Source: CAYWKS01 sp964458935
GTDB taxonomy: Bacteria; Planctomycetota; Phycisphaerae; Phycisphaerales; Zrk34
Reading direction: 5' to 3'
DNA: 29,728 bases
NCBI GenBank assembly: GCA_964458935.1
Contig: CAYWKS010000033.1
Span: 1-29,728, forward strand
Shown: positions 1 to 7,343 of the stretch, one piece after another
How the letters are laid out: each line of letters starts with the position of its first letter
Position numbering within the stretch: position 1 is the first letter of the stretch
Program-made: the position numbers and the translations under genes
The notes under the pieces: model-generated
Database searches by the model: none
What the model was told of the DNA's origin: nothing
The model's input: only the letters and a program-made list of their open reading frames with translations

Positions 1-857
1 GGCGTGTTGCGCTTGAAGTCGGTGACTTCCTCGGGCCGCGCGTCGATCAGCAGCACGATCACGCGGACGTCGGTGTGATTCGTGGTGATCGCCGAGGCCA
101 TCTTCTGGAGCAGGACGGTCTTGCCGGTGCGGGGCGGGGCGACGATGAGCCCGCGCTGGCCCTTGCCCAGCGGCGTCACCAGGTCGACGATCCGCATCTC
201 GATGATGTCGGGCGTGGTCTCGAGGATCAGACGCTCCTCGGGGTGCAGCGGGGTCAGGTCTTCGAACGGCGTCTGCTCGTTGAGCGCATCGGGGCTCTCG
301 CCGTTGATCGCGTCGACGCGGAGCAGCGCGAAGTAGCGTTCGGCCTCCTTGGGCGGGCGGATGGTGCCCTGCACGATGTGACCGTTCTTCAAGCCGAACC
401 GGCGGATCTGCGACGGGCTGACGTAGATGTCGTCCGGGCACGGCAGGTACGAATACTCCGGCGAGCGGAGGAACCCGAACCCGTCGGGCAGGATCTCCAG
501 CACGCCGTCGCCGTACATCAGGCCGGCCTTGGCGATGCGGCTCTTGATGATGCGGAAGATCAGCTCGTGCTTGTTGAGCCCGGTGTAGTCTTCGATCCCC
601 TCGTCGGTCGCGACCTCGTGGAGCTTGTCCACGTCCATCTTCTGCAGGTCGCCGACGCGGAGCGAGCCCTTCTTCACGTCCTCGTACTTCTTCTGGGTCG
701 ACGCGTCGTAGCCGGCAACGGTCTGGGCGTCGAGGTCGGCCTTCTCGGCGTTGGCCGGGGGCGCGGCGGGCGCGGCGTGCTCGTCTTCCTGGGGCAGCCC
801 CTCGGGCTTGTTGCCGCCGGCGGGCTTCCTGCGTGACTTGGTAGAACTCTTTGCCAT
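1..857 (-). CDS. rho: Transcription termination factor Rho, 3' end missing
   Basis: Rho is a hexameric RNA-dependent ATPase that ends transcription. The first 285 residues are present and the C-terminal part runs off the window. Residues 1-60 are a low-complexity Lys/Ala/Pro-rich extension. A Rho_N-like helical segment covers about 65-108, and the OB-fold RNA-binding domain about 115-185 (PDDIYVSPSQIRRF at 141-154, then IRPPKEAERYFALL). The Walker A motif APPRTGKT is at 240-247, with K246 and T247. The sequence stops just after LLIDARPEEVTD. E. coli Rho reads DERPEE here, so A273 aligns with the catalytic Glu211 at a constant offset of 62 residues from the Walker lysine. The ATG at 857 follows an AGGAGA ribosome site. 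It lies 277 bp downstream of coaE on the same strand and may be cotranscribed. Family identity is certain; loss of the glutamate's function is inference. Confidence 0.97.
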   Translation of the reverse strand, partial: MAKSSTKSRRKPAGGNKPEGLPQEDEHAAPAAPPANAEKADLDAQTVAGYDASTQKKYEDVKKGSLRVGDLQKMDVDKLHEVATDEGIEDYTGLNKHELIFRIIKSRIAKAGLMYGDGVLEILPDGFGFLRSPEYSYLPCPDDIYVSPSQIRRFGLKNGHIVQGTIRPPKEAERYFALLRVDAINGESPDALNEQTPFEDLTPLHPEERLILETTPDIIEMRIVDLVTPLGKGQRGLIVAPPRTGKTVLLQKMASAITTNHTDVRVIVLLIDARPEEVTDFKRNT

Positions 858-1134
858 CGTGGTCGCAATCTCCTTCGCGCGAAGCCGAGCGGTCACGTGC
901 CGCTCAACGTCAATGTTGTGCTACTCGGTGCGTGGGTCGGTGTCGGCGGGCGGGGGACCGGAGCCTGTTGCAAGGTCGAGGCGCGTCGGGCCCGACCCAT
1001 GGGCAAACAAGGACGCGTGCGGTGTTCACGGGGCGGGCGGGCTCGCGAGCGGGCCAGCCGAATAGTGACCATACCTCACGGCAGTCGTCTGCTCGTGGCC
1101 GGACGTGCAGGCCGGAAACAATGCGTCGACGGGC
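858..1134. other. coaE-rho intergenic stretch, no gene seen
   Basis: These 277 bp separate the coaE stop from the rho start. No open frame here looks like a protein and no tRNA-like element is visible. The only clear signal is the purine-rich ribosome site just before the rho ATG. It may be a rho mRNA leader; rho is often autoregulated through its leader in other bacteria, but nothing here proves that. Confidence 0.4.
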
Positions 1135-1755
1135 TCAACTGGCTGGGGACGGTAGAAGCCCGTGCACGAGGCGGTGGACCTGAGCAAGGCAGGCCGCCTC
1201 GCCTGCATTGTTTTCGACCATATCATGGGCGCATTTGAGCTTCTTGTCCAGAGGCATCTGAGAATTTTCTCGGCGAATCAGCTCCGATTCCTCCCAACCC
1301 CGCTGTCGCAGCCGCTGCATGCGACGCTCGCGATCCGCATCGACATACACGATCCGGTCGCACAAATCGCCCCAGCCCACCTCCAGCAGCAGCGGCACGT
1401 CCAGCACGATGAAACGCGTTTGCGCGTCGGCGTTGGCGGCGGCGATGTGGCGGTCCAGGTCCGCTCGCACCTTCGGATGAATCATAGCCTCCAGACGGCG
1501 ACGATGCCGGTCCGAGTCGAACGCGACCTCCGCCAAGGCCCGGCGGTCGATCCCGCCCGCCGCGTCGAACACCGCCTCGCCGAACGCCTCGTGCAGCGCC
1601 TCCCGGACCTCGGCGTCGTCGAGCGCGGCCCGGGCCGAGGCGTCGGCATCGAACACCGACCCGCCCAGCGACGCCATCTGACGCGCCACCGTCGACTTGC
1701 CCGACCCGATCCCCCCGACCACGCCGATGACCGGTTTGTGCTGCCCGCTGGACAT
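1135..1755 (-). CDS. coaE: Dephospho-CoA kinase
   Basis: CoaE phosphorylates the ribose 3'-hydroxyl of dephospho-CoA, the last step of coenzyme A synthesis, in the cytoplasm. The 206-residue product has the usual family length. The P-loop GGIGSGKS is at residues 14-21, followed by FDAD at 35-38, which supplies the conserved acidic residue. IHPKVR at about 92-97 and VLDVPLLLEVGW at about 117-128 are typical CoaE motifs. The open frame continues far upstream, but the ATG at 1755 puts the P-loop at the usual distance from the N-terminus. A TATACT hexamer lies only 6 nt before this ATG, which also supports the start and predicts a leaderless mRNA. The gene is divergent from the HAD phosphatase and upstream of rho. 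Confidence 0.95.
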   Translation of the reverse strand: MSSGQHKPVIGVVGGIGSGKSTVARQMASLGGSVFDADASARAALDDAEVREALHEAFGEAVFDAAGGIDRRALAEVAFDSDRHRRRLEAMIHPKVRADLDRHIAAANADAQTRFIVLDVPLLLEVGWGDLCDRIVYVDADRERRMQRLRQRGWEESELIRRENSQMPLDKKLKCAHDMVENNAGEAACLAQVHRLVHGLLPSPAS

Positions 1756-1761
1756 GCGGTG

Positions 1762-1767
1762 AGTATA
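1762..1767 (-). promoter_or_regulatory. Candidate -10 box of coaE, leaderless type
   Basis: TATACT on the minus strand sits 6 nt before the coaE ATG, so transcription would begin at or next to the start codon. No good -35 hexamer is seen at 17 nt spacing. Confidence 0.45.
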
Positions 1768-1811
1768 TCGCAGGCCATCCGAGCTTCGCGATTCGAGCCT
1801 CGGATATCCCT

Positions 1812-1817
1812 TATCAT
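1812..1817 (+). promoter_or_regulatory. Candidate -10 box of the HAD phosphatase gene, leaderless type
   Basis: TATCAT lies 9 nt before the ATG at 1827. The short interval leaves no room for a ribosome site. The -35 region is weak. Confidence 0.35.
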
Positions 1818-1826
1818 GTCCGCCCC

Positions 1827-2492
1827 ATGGCGCCCAGACGACCTCAAGCCATCCTGTTCGACCTCGACGGCACGCTCGCCGATTCGCTCGACGGCATCGC
1901 CGCGTCGATGAACGCGACACTCGAACGATTCGCCTACCCGACGCACCCGATCGACGCCTACCGCCGGTTCGTCGGCGACGGCGTGCACAAGCTCGTCGAG
2001 CGGGCCCTGCCCCCGGAAGCGGACGCCCACGCCCGCGCGCGGTTCCTCGATGCCTACCTGCCCATGCTGCATGAACGCGGCACGGCGCTGGCCCGGCCAT
2101 ACGGCGGCGTGCCGGAGATGCTCGACCAACTCCGCGAGCGCGACGTGCCCCTGGCCGTGCTCAGCAACAAACCCCACGACTCCACCGTCGCGTGCGTCGA
2201 GGCGCTGTTCGACCCGACCCTGTTCGCCGCCGTGCGCGGCCACGTCGACGGCACCGCCGTCAAGCCCGACCCCCAGACCGCGCTGGCCATGGTGCGTGAC
2301 ATGCGCGCCGGCCCGCGGGGGGTCTGGTACGTCGGCGATTCGAGCATCGACATGCAACTGGCCCGCAATGCCGGGTTCGTCGGCGTCGGCGTCGCGTGGG
2401 GCTTCCGCGGACGCGATGAACTCGCCGCCCACGGCGCGACACACATCATCGATCACCCCGCCGAACTGGTCACACTCATCGAAACAGATTGA
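1827..2492 (+). CDS. gph: HAD-family hydrolase, phosphoglycolate phosphatase-like
   Basis: This 221-residue protein has all HAD motifs. Motif I FDLDGTLADS is at 11-20, with nucleophile D12 and acid/base D14. Motif II is the serine of LSNKP at 112-116. Motif III is K146 in VKPDP. Motif IV is VGDSSIDM at 169-176, with D171 and D175. The helical cap after motif I and the overall length match Gph and PpaX-type phosphatases. Gph hydrolyses 2-phosphoglycolate made during oxidative metabolism and DNA repair. Substrate choice within this family cannot be read reliably from motifs, so the gene symbol is a best match. The start is set by the frame and by a TATCAT box 9 nt upstream. It is divergent from coaE and convergent with the hydroxyacid dehydrogenase. 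Confidence 0.88.
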   Translation: MAPRRPQAILFDLDGTLADSLDGIAASMNATLERFAYPTHPIDAYRRFVGDGVHKLVERALPPEADAHARARFLDAYLPMLHERGTALARPYGGVPEMLDQLRERDVPLAVLSNKPHDSTVACVEALFDPTLFAAVRGHVDGTAVKPDPQTALAMVRDMRAGPRGVWYVGDSSIDMQLARNAGFVGVGVAWGFRGRDELAAHGATHIIDHPAELVTLIETD

Positions 2493-2507
2493 CCACCAGA
2501 CGAAGCG

Positions 2508-2536
2508 ACGCGATTCATCGCGTGGCGTTACGCCAC
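2508..2536. terminator. Two adjoining hairpins between convergent genes
   Basis: ACGCGAT-TC-ATCGCGT (2508-2523) and GTGGCG-TTA-CGCCAC (2522-2536, 6-bp arms from 2522 to 2527 and 2531 to 2536) are perfect inverted repeats in the 81-bp gap between two convergent genes. They share two bases, so both cannot form fully at once. Neither has a U-tract, so they would act as weak or Rho-assisted ends, or protect 3' ends. Confidence 0.35.
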
Positions 2537-2573
2537 CACGACACGTGGCATTGCGAACACCACAACCGCGCGA

Positions 2574-3533
2574 TCACCACGCCGGGTACTTCGGCTCGCC
2601 GCCTTCGAGCACCGCCGCCACGTCCCGCACCACCCAGCTCATGTTCGCCATCGCCTCGGGCGTGCGGCTGGCCAGGTGCGGCAGCAACCGCACGTTCGGC
2701 CGGCCGAACAGCACGTAGTCATCCGCGGGCGGCTCGGGGTCGTGCACGTCGAGGATCGCCGCGCCCCCCGAGCTCTCGACCGCCCGCGCCCAGTCGGCCA
2801 GCGCCGCGTTGTCGATGAGCATCCCGCGCGCCGCGTTGATCAGCAGGCAGTCGCGCCTGAGCTGTCGCAACACCGCGGCGTCGATGAGGTGACGGTTGTC
2901 GGCCCGCCCGTCGGTGTGGATCGTCAGCACGTCCGACTCGGCGTACAGCGTCGCCTTGTCGACGAACGCGCTGGGCTCGCCCTCGGGCAGGTTCAACTCC
3001 CGCCGCGTCAGCAGGTCGTTGTAGAGCACGCGCATGCCGATCGCGTGCGCCACGGCCGCCATCCGCCGGCCGATGCGGCCCATGCCCAGGATGCCCAAGA
3101 CCATCTGGTCGAGCTGGCGGCCGATGTGTTGCTTGCGCATGTCGTGGAACTTCGGCGGGGCGACGTAGCCGTCCAGATTCGCGCGCGGCCTCACCGCGTC
3201 GAGGATCAGCCCCCACACGTACTCGACGACCGCCTGTGTGTTGGCATCGGGCGTGTAGACCACGCGCACGCCGGCGGCACGACAGGCGTCCAGGTCGACG
3301 TTGTCCAGCCCCACGCCGGCACGGCCGACCACCTTCAGCTTCGGCGCCTGCGCCAGCAGCTTCGCGTCAACCCGGGTGTAGGTGCGGACGACCAGGCCCG
3401 CGGCGTCGCCCAGCTCACGCGCAAACGCTGCGGCGTCCTCGTGACTCTGACGCACAAGACGCACACGCGCATCCAGCCACTCGGCGCTCCGTTCGTCCAG
3501 GTGCTCGCTCAACACAACCTTGGGCTTGCTCAT
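2574..3533 (-). CDS. D-2-hydroxyacid dehydrogenase, phosphoglycerate dehydrogenase-like
   Basis: This 319-residue protein belongs to the NAD-dependent D-2-hydroxyacid dehydrogenase family. The Rossmann motif GMGRIG is at 150-155, and D173 at the end of the next strand favours NAD over NADP. The catalytic set is present: R236 in NAARG, E267 in DPEP, and H286 in LLPHLAS. The N-terminal part VVGRAGVGLDNVD (68-80) resembles SerA. There is no C-terminal ACT domain, so it is a short-form enzyme. Candidate substrates are 3-phosphoglycerate or another 2-hydroxyacid, and the sequence does not decide. The ATG at 3533 was chosen because an upstream extension would run into the neighbouring gene. It is the last gene of a probable MEMO-HEAT-dehydrogenase unit, 86 bp after the HEAT gene. 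Confidence 0.88.
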   Translation of the reverse strand: MSKPKVVLSEHLDERSAEWLDARVRLVRQSHEDAAAFARELGDAAGLVVRTYTRVDAKLLAQAPKLKVVGRAGVGLDNVDLDACRAAGVRVVYTPDANTQAVVEYVWGLILDAVRPRANLDGYVAPPKFHDMRKQHIGRQLDQMVLGILGMGRIGRRMAAVAHAIGMRVLYNDLLTRRELNLPEGEPSAFVDKATLYAESDVLTIHTDGRADNRHLIDAAVLRQLRRDCLLINAARGMLIDNAALADWARAVESSGGAAILDVHDPEPPADDYVLFGRPNVRLLPHLASRTPEAMANMSWVVRDVAAVLEGGEPKYPAW

Positions 3534-3619
3534 CGTTCGGTGTTCCGATCCAGAATCGTCCTCGGCGGCGACCCGCAACGCGTCGCGGGCCGCGGCTCGG
3601 TGTCCCGTGGCCCTGGCGG

Positions 3620-5389
3620 CTAATCGCCCCGCCGCACATACGTCCGGCTGCTCGAATCCCAAACGAGACTTGATCGATGCAACAGGTACCAGTCGCGCAG
3701 CACGTCGAGCTGGAACCGTTGCAGGGCGGGGTCGGCCCAGACCCAGAACGGCGCCCGCTCGCGGACCGCCGGCAGGTAGCGGCGCAGCACGCCGATGAAC
3801 CGATCGGCATCGAGCGCTTCGCGCAGCGCGCCGTCGTCGCCGCCCAGCGGCGCGATCAGCGCATCCAGCGCGTCGATCCGGCCGACGTGCATCATCGCCC
3901 ACAGCAGCGTCAGGCGTGGCGCCTCGGGCTGCCGAAGCAGCGGCTTGAGCCGCAGGTCGGCCGGTCGGCCCTGCATGAACAGGCCCAGCTTCAGGTGCAG
4001 CCGCACCCGCCACCCCTCCTCCCGCTTCAGACGGTCGGCCAGCAGGTCCGCCGACCGGCCGGTGTATCCGGCGAGGATCGCCCCGCCCATGATCCGGTTG
4101 TCGTAAAAGGTCACGACCAGCCGGTCGATGAGCTGGTCGAGCGTCGCATCGTCGAAACGTTCGGCGGCATGGAGCACGGCCAAGTGCCGCACCGCCGCGA
4201 GATCGGAGTCAAACGCCAGCACCGCTTCATCGAGGCTCACCCCCTTCGCCGCCCGCAACGCCAGCGCCCGCACGAGGTCCGGCAGCTCGTCGGTGATGGT
4301 CATGTCGATGCTGCGCGGCGCGACCGACTCCAGCCACGCCAGCTCCCGCAGTCGATAGCCCTCACGCCCGGTCCATCGCATCGGCGTCACATGATCGGCC
4401 ACGCGACTGACCGCCGCCGCGGCCAGCGCATCGACCGGCTCGCCGGCGTCGGCCATCTGGTCCACGGCCTCGACGAGCAGCCGACGCGCCTGGGCATCGA
4501 GCGGCGCGCCCAGCGCCGCTCGCCAGAACGTCGCACGCCGCCCGGCGTCGGCCCGCGCCGGCGCAACCGCAAGCCACGACCCCCACGGCGCAGCGCTCGT
4601 GCCTCGCAGCGGATACACCCAGACCGGGTGCATGCGCCCGTCGTCGGTGGACCCGTTCATGACACCGGCGGCGAAGATCGGGTCGGCCCAGAACATCGCG
4701 CCCATCGCCGGCGCCTCCAGCGTTGTCACGGTCCTCGCGGTGATGCGTTGCACGTCCGCGCCGGCCAGGCCGAGCATGATCCACGCGTGTTTGCGGATCG
4801 TCGGCTCGTCGTCATGGGTCGCGCCGCGAATCAGCTTCACGCGTTGCGCGTTATCGCAAGCCGCCGCGGCGCGCAGGCCGTGGTACCGCACGACGCCGTT
4901 GGGATCGTCGAGCAGTCGCGCGATGACCCCGGCGGCGAGGGGGCGCTGGGCGACGGGTTGGCCGCCCAGCCCGGCGCGGGCCAGTTGCAGCGCGACGCCG
5001 ACGCGGGCGGCGATCCCGCCGGCGTCGAGCCGGTCGTCGAGGTGGCGGACCCAGACGTCGCCGCAGTCGGCGCCCCAGACCGCGGCGCAGTTCAGCCCGC
5101 GGATGATCGCGTCGGCGACCTCGGCCTCGCCGCCGCGCTGGGCCCGGTCGAGCCGGTCGATCGCCGCGGCGAGGACGACGGCGTCGGTGTCGGCGTGGCG
5201 GCAGAGGTACGCCGCGCCCTGCAGCCGCGTGTTCGGGTCGTCGCTGGCCAGCCGCTGCATGAACACGTACCGGACCACGTCGTCGCGGAGCGCGAACCCG
5301 ATCGCCAACGCCGCGACCAGCGCGACGAACATGCCGCCGACGGTCAGCCACGCCCACCGGTAGCGTCGGGATGCGCGCGCGCGAGCCAT
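3620..5389 (-). CDS. Membrane-anchored HEAT-repeat-like protein, function unknown
   Basis: A 589-residue protein with one N-terminal membrane segment (about residues 14-33, preceded by an Arg-rich stretch) and a large region beyond it. That region consists of Ala/Leu/Arg-rich helical pairs, with phrases such as DDPNTRLQGAAYLCRHAD, LLDDPNGVVRYHGLRAAAA and PTIRKHAWIMLGLAG, typical of HEAT solenoids that bind partner proteins. No catalytic motif was recognised. The basic N-terminus predicts an N-in orientation with the solenoid outside the cytoplasm. The start at 5389 is supported by an extended -10-like TG-A-TACGAT whose hexamer ends 7 nt upstream. It follows the MEMO gene by 39 bp on the same strand. 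Assignment as a HEAT-like scaffold is by pattern only. Confidence 0.75.
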   Translation of the reverse strand: MARARASRRYRWAWLTVGGMFVALVAALAIGFALRDDVVRYVFMQRLASDDPNTRLQGAAYLCRHADTDAVVLAAAIDRLDRAQRGGEAEVADAIIRGLNCAAVWGADCGDVWVRHLDDRLDAGGIAARVGVALQLARAGLGGQPVAQRPLAAGVIARLLDDPNGVVRYHGLRAAAACDNAQRVKLIRGATHDDEPTIRKHAWIMLGLAGADVQRITARTVTTLEAPAMGAMFWADPIFAAGVMNGSTDDGRMHPVWVYPLRGTSAAPWGSWLAVAPARADAGRRATFWRAALGAPLDAQARRLLVEAVDQMADAGEPVDALAAAAVSRVADHVTPMRWTGREGYRLRELAWLESVAPRSIDMTITDELPDLVRALALRAAKGVSLDEAVLAFDSDLAAVRHLAVLHAAERFDDATLDQLIDRLVVTFYDNRIMGGAILAGYTGRSADLLADRLKREEGWRVRLHLKLGLFMQGRPADLRLKPLLRQPEAPRLTLLWAMMHVGRIDALDALIAPLGGDDGALREALDADRFIGVLRRYLPAVRERAPFWVWADPALQRFQLDVLRDWYLLHRSSLVWDSSSRTYVRRGD

Positions 5390-5396
5390 GCGATCA

Positions 5397-5402
5397 ATCG
5401 TA
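5397..5402 (-). promoter_or_regulatory. Candidate extended -10 box of the HEAT gene, leaderless type
   Basis: TACGAT preceded by TGA gives an extended -10-like element 7 nt before the ATG at 5389. It would allow the HEAT gene to be transcribed without the MEMO gene. Confidence 0.35.
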
Positions 5403-5428
5403 TCACAAGCGATGACGCGGCAGGCGGG

Positions 5429-6319
5429 TCAGGCGAACACCACCCCGGCGTAGCCGACGCTGTTGTCGGGGTCGGCGTGGCCGAGCGGCTGCAGCGCGGC
5501 GGTGGAGTTGGTGTGTTCGAGGACGCGGCCCCGGGTCGCGCCCATTTGCCGCGCCGCGGCGACGGCGGCGGCCATCGCGCCCGCGCCGCAGGTGTTCTGA
5601 TGCGCCTCCGCCTCGCCCACGATCCGCTCGCCCGACATCTGCTCGACCAGGTCCAGCAGCCGCCGGTCGTTCACCCGCAGGGCCCACTGGCACCCGGCCG
5701 GGCCGATCCCCTGCGGCGCGAAGCCGTAATGGACCCCGTAGTGCGTCAGGTCGCACGACGCGACGACGAGCGTCGGCCGATCCCAGTCGCGCAGCAGTCT
5801 TCCGACGGCCTCGCCCCACCGGGGCGCCGCGTCGCGCGGCGGGATCATGCACGGCACGATCTTCGCCCGCTCGCCGAAGGCATGCTGGATCATGGGCAGT
5901 TGCACCTCGACCGCGTGCTCGTGCACGTGCGCCGCGTGCAGCACGCCGAACCCGTCGAGCGCCGCGACCGCGTCGCGCAGCGCCGCGTCGATCTCGATCG
6001 GGCCCAGCGGCGTCTGCCAGGCGTCGGCTTCGTCCAGCGCCGGCGCGGCCAGGTCCATCGTGTGCACCGACCCGGTCAGGAAGACCGTCATCGGCCCCGG
6101 CGACGCGGCCAGCGCCGACCACACCCGACCGGCGACGCGACCGGAGCAGACCCAACCGGCGTGCGGCACGATCCCCCCGACCAGCCGCTCGGCAACGCCC
6201 CCCGCCGCACCGGCATCGGCGCTCAGCCGCTTGACCTCCGCGGCGCAGCGCATCGGGTCGGCGTCGTAGAATCGCCCGGCAACGACCGGCTGACGTATCG
6301 TGGGGCTCGTGGAGGCCAT
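5429..6319 (-). CDS. amrB: MEMO-family protein (AmmeMemoRadiSam system protein B)
   Basis: The 296-residue product matches the MEMO/AmrB family, a fold related to extradiol dioxygenases whose bacterial role is poorly defined. It starts with the typical RQPVVAGRFYDAD (9-21). The conserved metal-site set of human MEMO1 is visible: H53 in VPHAGW, H86 in GSVHTMD, H192 in CDLTHYG and C244 in NTCGAG. The EHAVEVQLPMIQ segment (134-145) is also diagnostic. An in-frame GTG at 6382 would add 21 residues. The ATG at 6319 is preferred because homologues begin near RxPxVAGRFY and a promoter TGAACA-N17-TATGAT (6353-6381) would start transcription inside the longer version. AMMECR1 and radical SAM partners are absent from the window. 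Confidence 0.9.
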   Translation of the reverse strand: MASTSPTIRQPVVAGRFYDADPMRCAAEVKRLSADAGAAGGVAERLVGGIVPHAGWVCSGRVAGRVWSALAASPGPMTVFLTGSVHTMDLAAPALDEADAWQTPLGPIEIDAALRDAVAALDGFGVLHAAHVHEHAVEVQLPMIQHAFGERAKIVPCMIPPRDAAPRWGEAVGRLLRDWDRPTLVVASCDLTHYGVHYGFAPQGIGPAGCQWALRVNDRRLLDLVEQMSGERIVGEAEAHQNTCGAGAMAAAVAAARQMGATRGRVLEHTNSTAALQPLGHADPDNSVGYAGVVFA

Positions 6320-6352
6320 GCCGCAGCGCTCCGGATGGACACGGTGCACGGC

Positions 6353-6381
6353 ATCATACGGCCCCACCGCGTCGTTGTTCA
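6353..6381 (-). promoter_or_regulatory. Candidate promoter of the MEMO gene
   Basis: TGAACA and TATGAT are separated by 17 nt on the minus strand. The -10 ends 33 nt before the ATG at 6319, giving a leader of about 26 nt that contains a weak GGAG. Its -35 overlaps the -35 of the divergent glycosyltransferase promoter. Confidence 0.45.
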
Positions 6382-6403
6382 CCCCGCGCGCCGGGTTTAC
6401 AAT
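6375..6403 (+). promoter_or_regulatory. Promoter of the GT2 gene, leaderless type
   Basis: TTGTTC (6375-6380) and TACAAT (6398-6403) are separated by exactly 17 nt. The -10 ends 8 nt before the ATG at 6412, so the start point would fall at or next to the start codon. This is one of the best sigma-70-like matches in the window. Confidence 0.6.
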
Positions 6404-6411
6404 CGCTCCAC

Positions 6412-7329
6412 ATGACAGCCCCGGCCATCGCGGCGATCATCCCCGTCTACAACCGCGCAACCGTCGTTCTCGAAGCGCTCGAATCCGTGCGCGCCCAGGC
6501 GTTGGCGCCGGCCTGCTGCGTCGTGGTCGACGACGGGTCCTCCGACGCGACCGCCGACGCCGTCGAGCGATGGTTCGCCGACCACGCCCCGCCCTTTGCC
6601 GCCCGGGTGGTGCGACAGGACAACGCCGGCCCGTCGGTCGCGCGCAATCGCGGTGTGGACGAAGCGCGGCGGGTGGTCGACGTCGATGTGCTGGCGTTTC
6701 TGGATTCGGACGACCTGTGGCCGGGCGATTACCTGCGGCGTGTCGCGGGGGTGCTCGGCGACGAGACCGACGTGATCGCCGCCACCGCCGATCGCCTCAA
6801 CGTGAACCTGGAAACCGGGGCGACCGAGCTGATCCGCTGGGATCGCATCGGCGAATCGACGACCGAGCGGTTCCTGGTGCATGGCCCGCCGGGCACACCC
6901 AACACCGCGTTCACGTTGCGGGCGTTCGACGCGGCGGGCGGTTACGACCCGGCGTTCCGCACGGGCCAGGACTACCACCTGCTGTTGAAGCTGAGCCTGC
7001 GCGGGCGATGGGCGCACCTGCCGGGCGAGCCGGTCACCGTGCGGCGCCGGGTCGCCGAGGCGCGACAGGAAGCCGAGCAGAATTCCAAGCGCTACGCCGA
7101 CCGGCGGCTGATCCGCGCGCGCATGCTCGATCAGTTCATCATGCGCGACGGCGGTCGTGAGGCGCTGCCCGAGCGGGCGTGGCGGAGGCGGCTGGGTCGC
7201 ACGTGGCACACCGCGGGCAAGCAGCTGGCCGCGCTGGGGCGAAAGCCCGAGGCACGCGACTGCTTCCGACGCGCCGCCGAGGTCTACCCCGCCCACCTGC
7301 GGGCTCGCCTGCGCCGGTGGTTCACGTGA
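6412..7329 (+). CDS. Family 2 glycosyltransferase
   Basis: A 305-residue cytoplasmic GT-A enzyme that transfers a sugar from a nucleotide-sugar donor. The family opening IIPVYNR is at 9-15, the nucleotide-binding VVDDGSSD at 38-45, and the metal-binding DSD at 98-100 in FLDSDDLWPG. NAGPSVARNRG (71-81) is a standard GT2 segment. The region around GYDPAFRTGQDYHLLLKL contains the E/D-D acceptor-side motif of the family. No membrane segment is seen, so it acts as a soluble or peripheral transferase. The C-terminal third is Arg-rich and helical. Donor and acceptor cannot be told. It is convergent with the methyltransferase (14-bp gap) and next to sulfotransferase and kinase genes, which suggests envelope glycan assembly. 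Confidence 0.9.
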   Translation: MTAPAIAAIIPVYNRATVVLEALESVRAQALAPACCVVVDDGSSDATADAVERWFADHAPPFAARVVRQDNAGPSVARNRGVDEARRVVDVDVLAFLDSDDLWPGDYLRRVAGVLGDETDVIAATADRLNVNLETGATELIRWDRIGESTTERFLVHGPPGTPNTAFTLRAFDAAGGYDPAFRTGQDYHLLLKLSLRGRWAHLPGEPVTVRRRVAEARQEAEQNSKRYADRRLIRARMLDQFIMRDGGREALPERAWRRRLGRTWHTAGKQLAALGRKPEARDCFRRAAEVYPAHLRARLRRWFT

Positions 7330-7343
7330 ACGCCCGCAACCGG

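Noticed and set aside
3677..6415. A 912-codon plus-strand frame opposite the HEAT and MEMO genes
   Set aside because: Composition is dominated by Arg, His, Pro and Gln, with no motif; the minus strand encodes recognised proteins.
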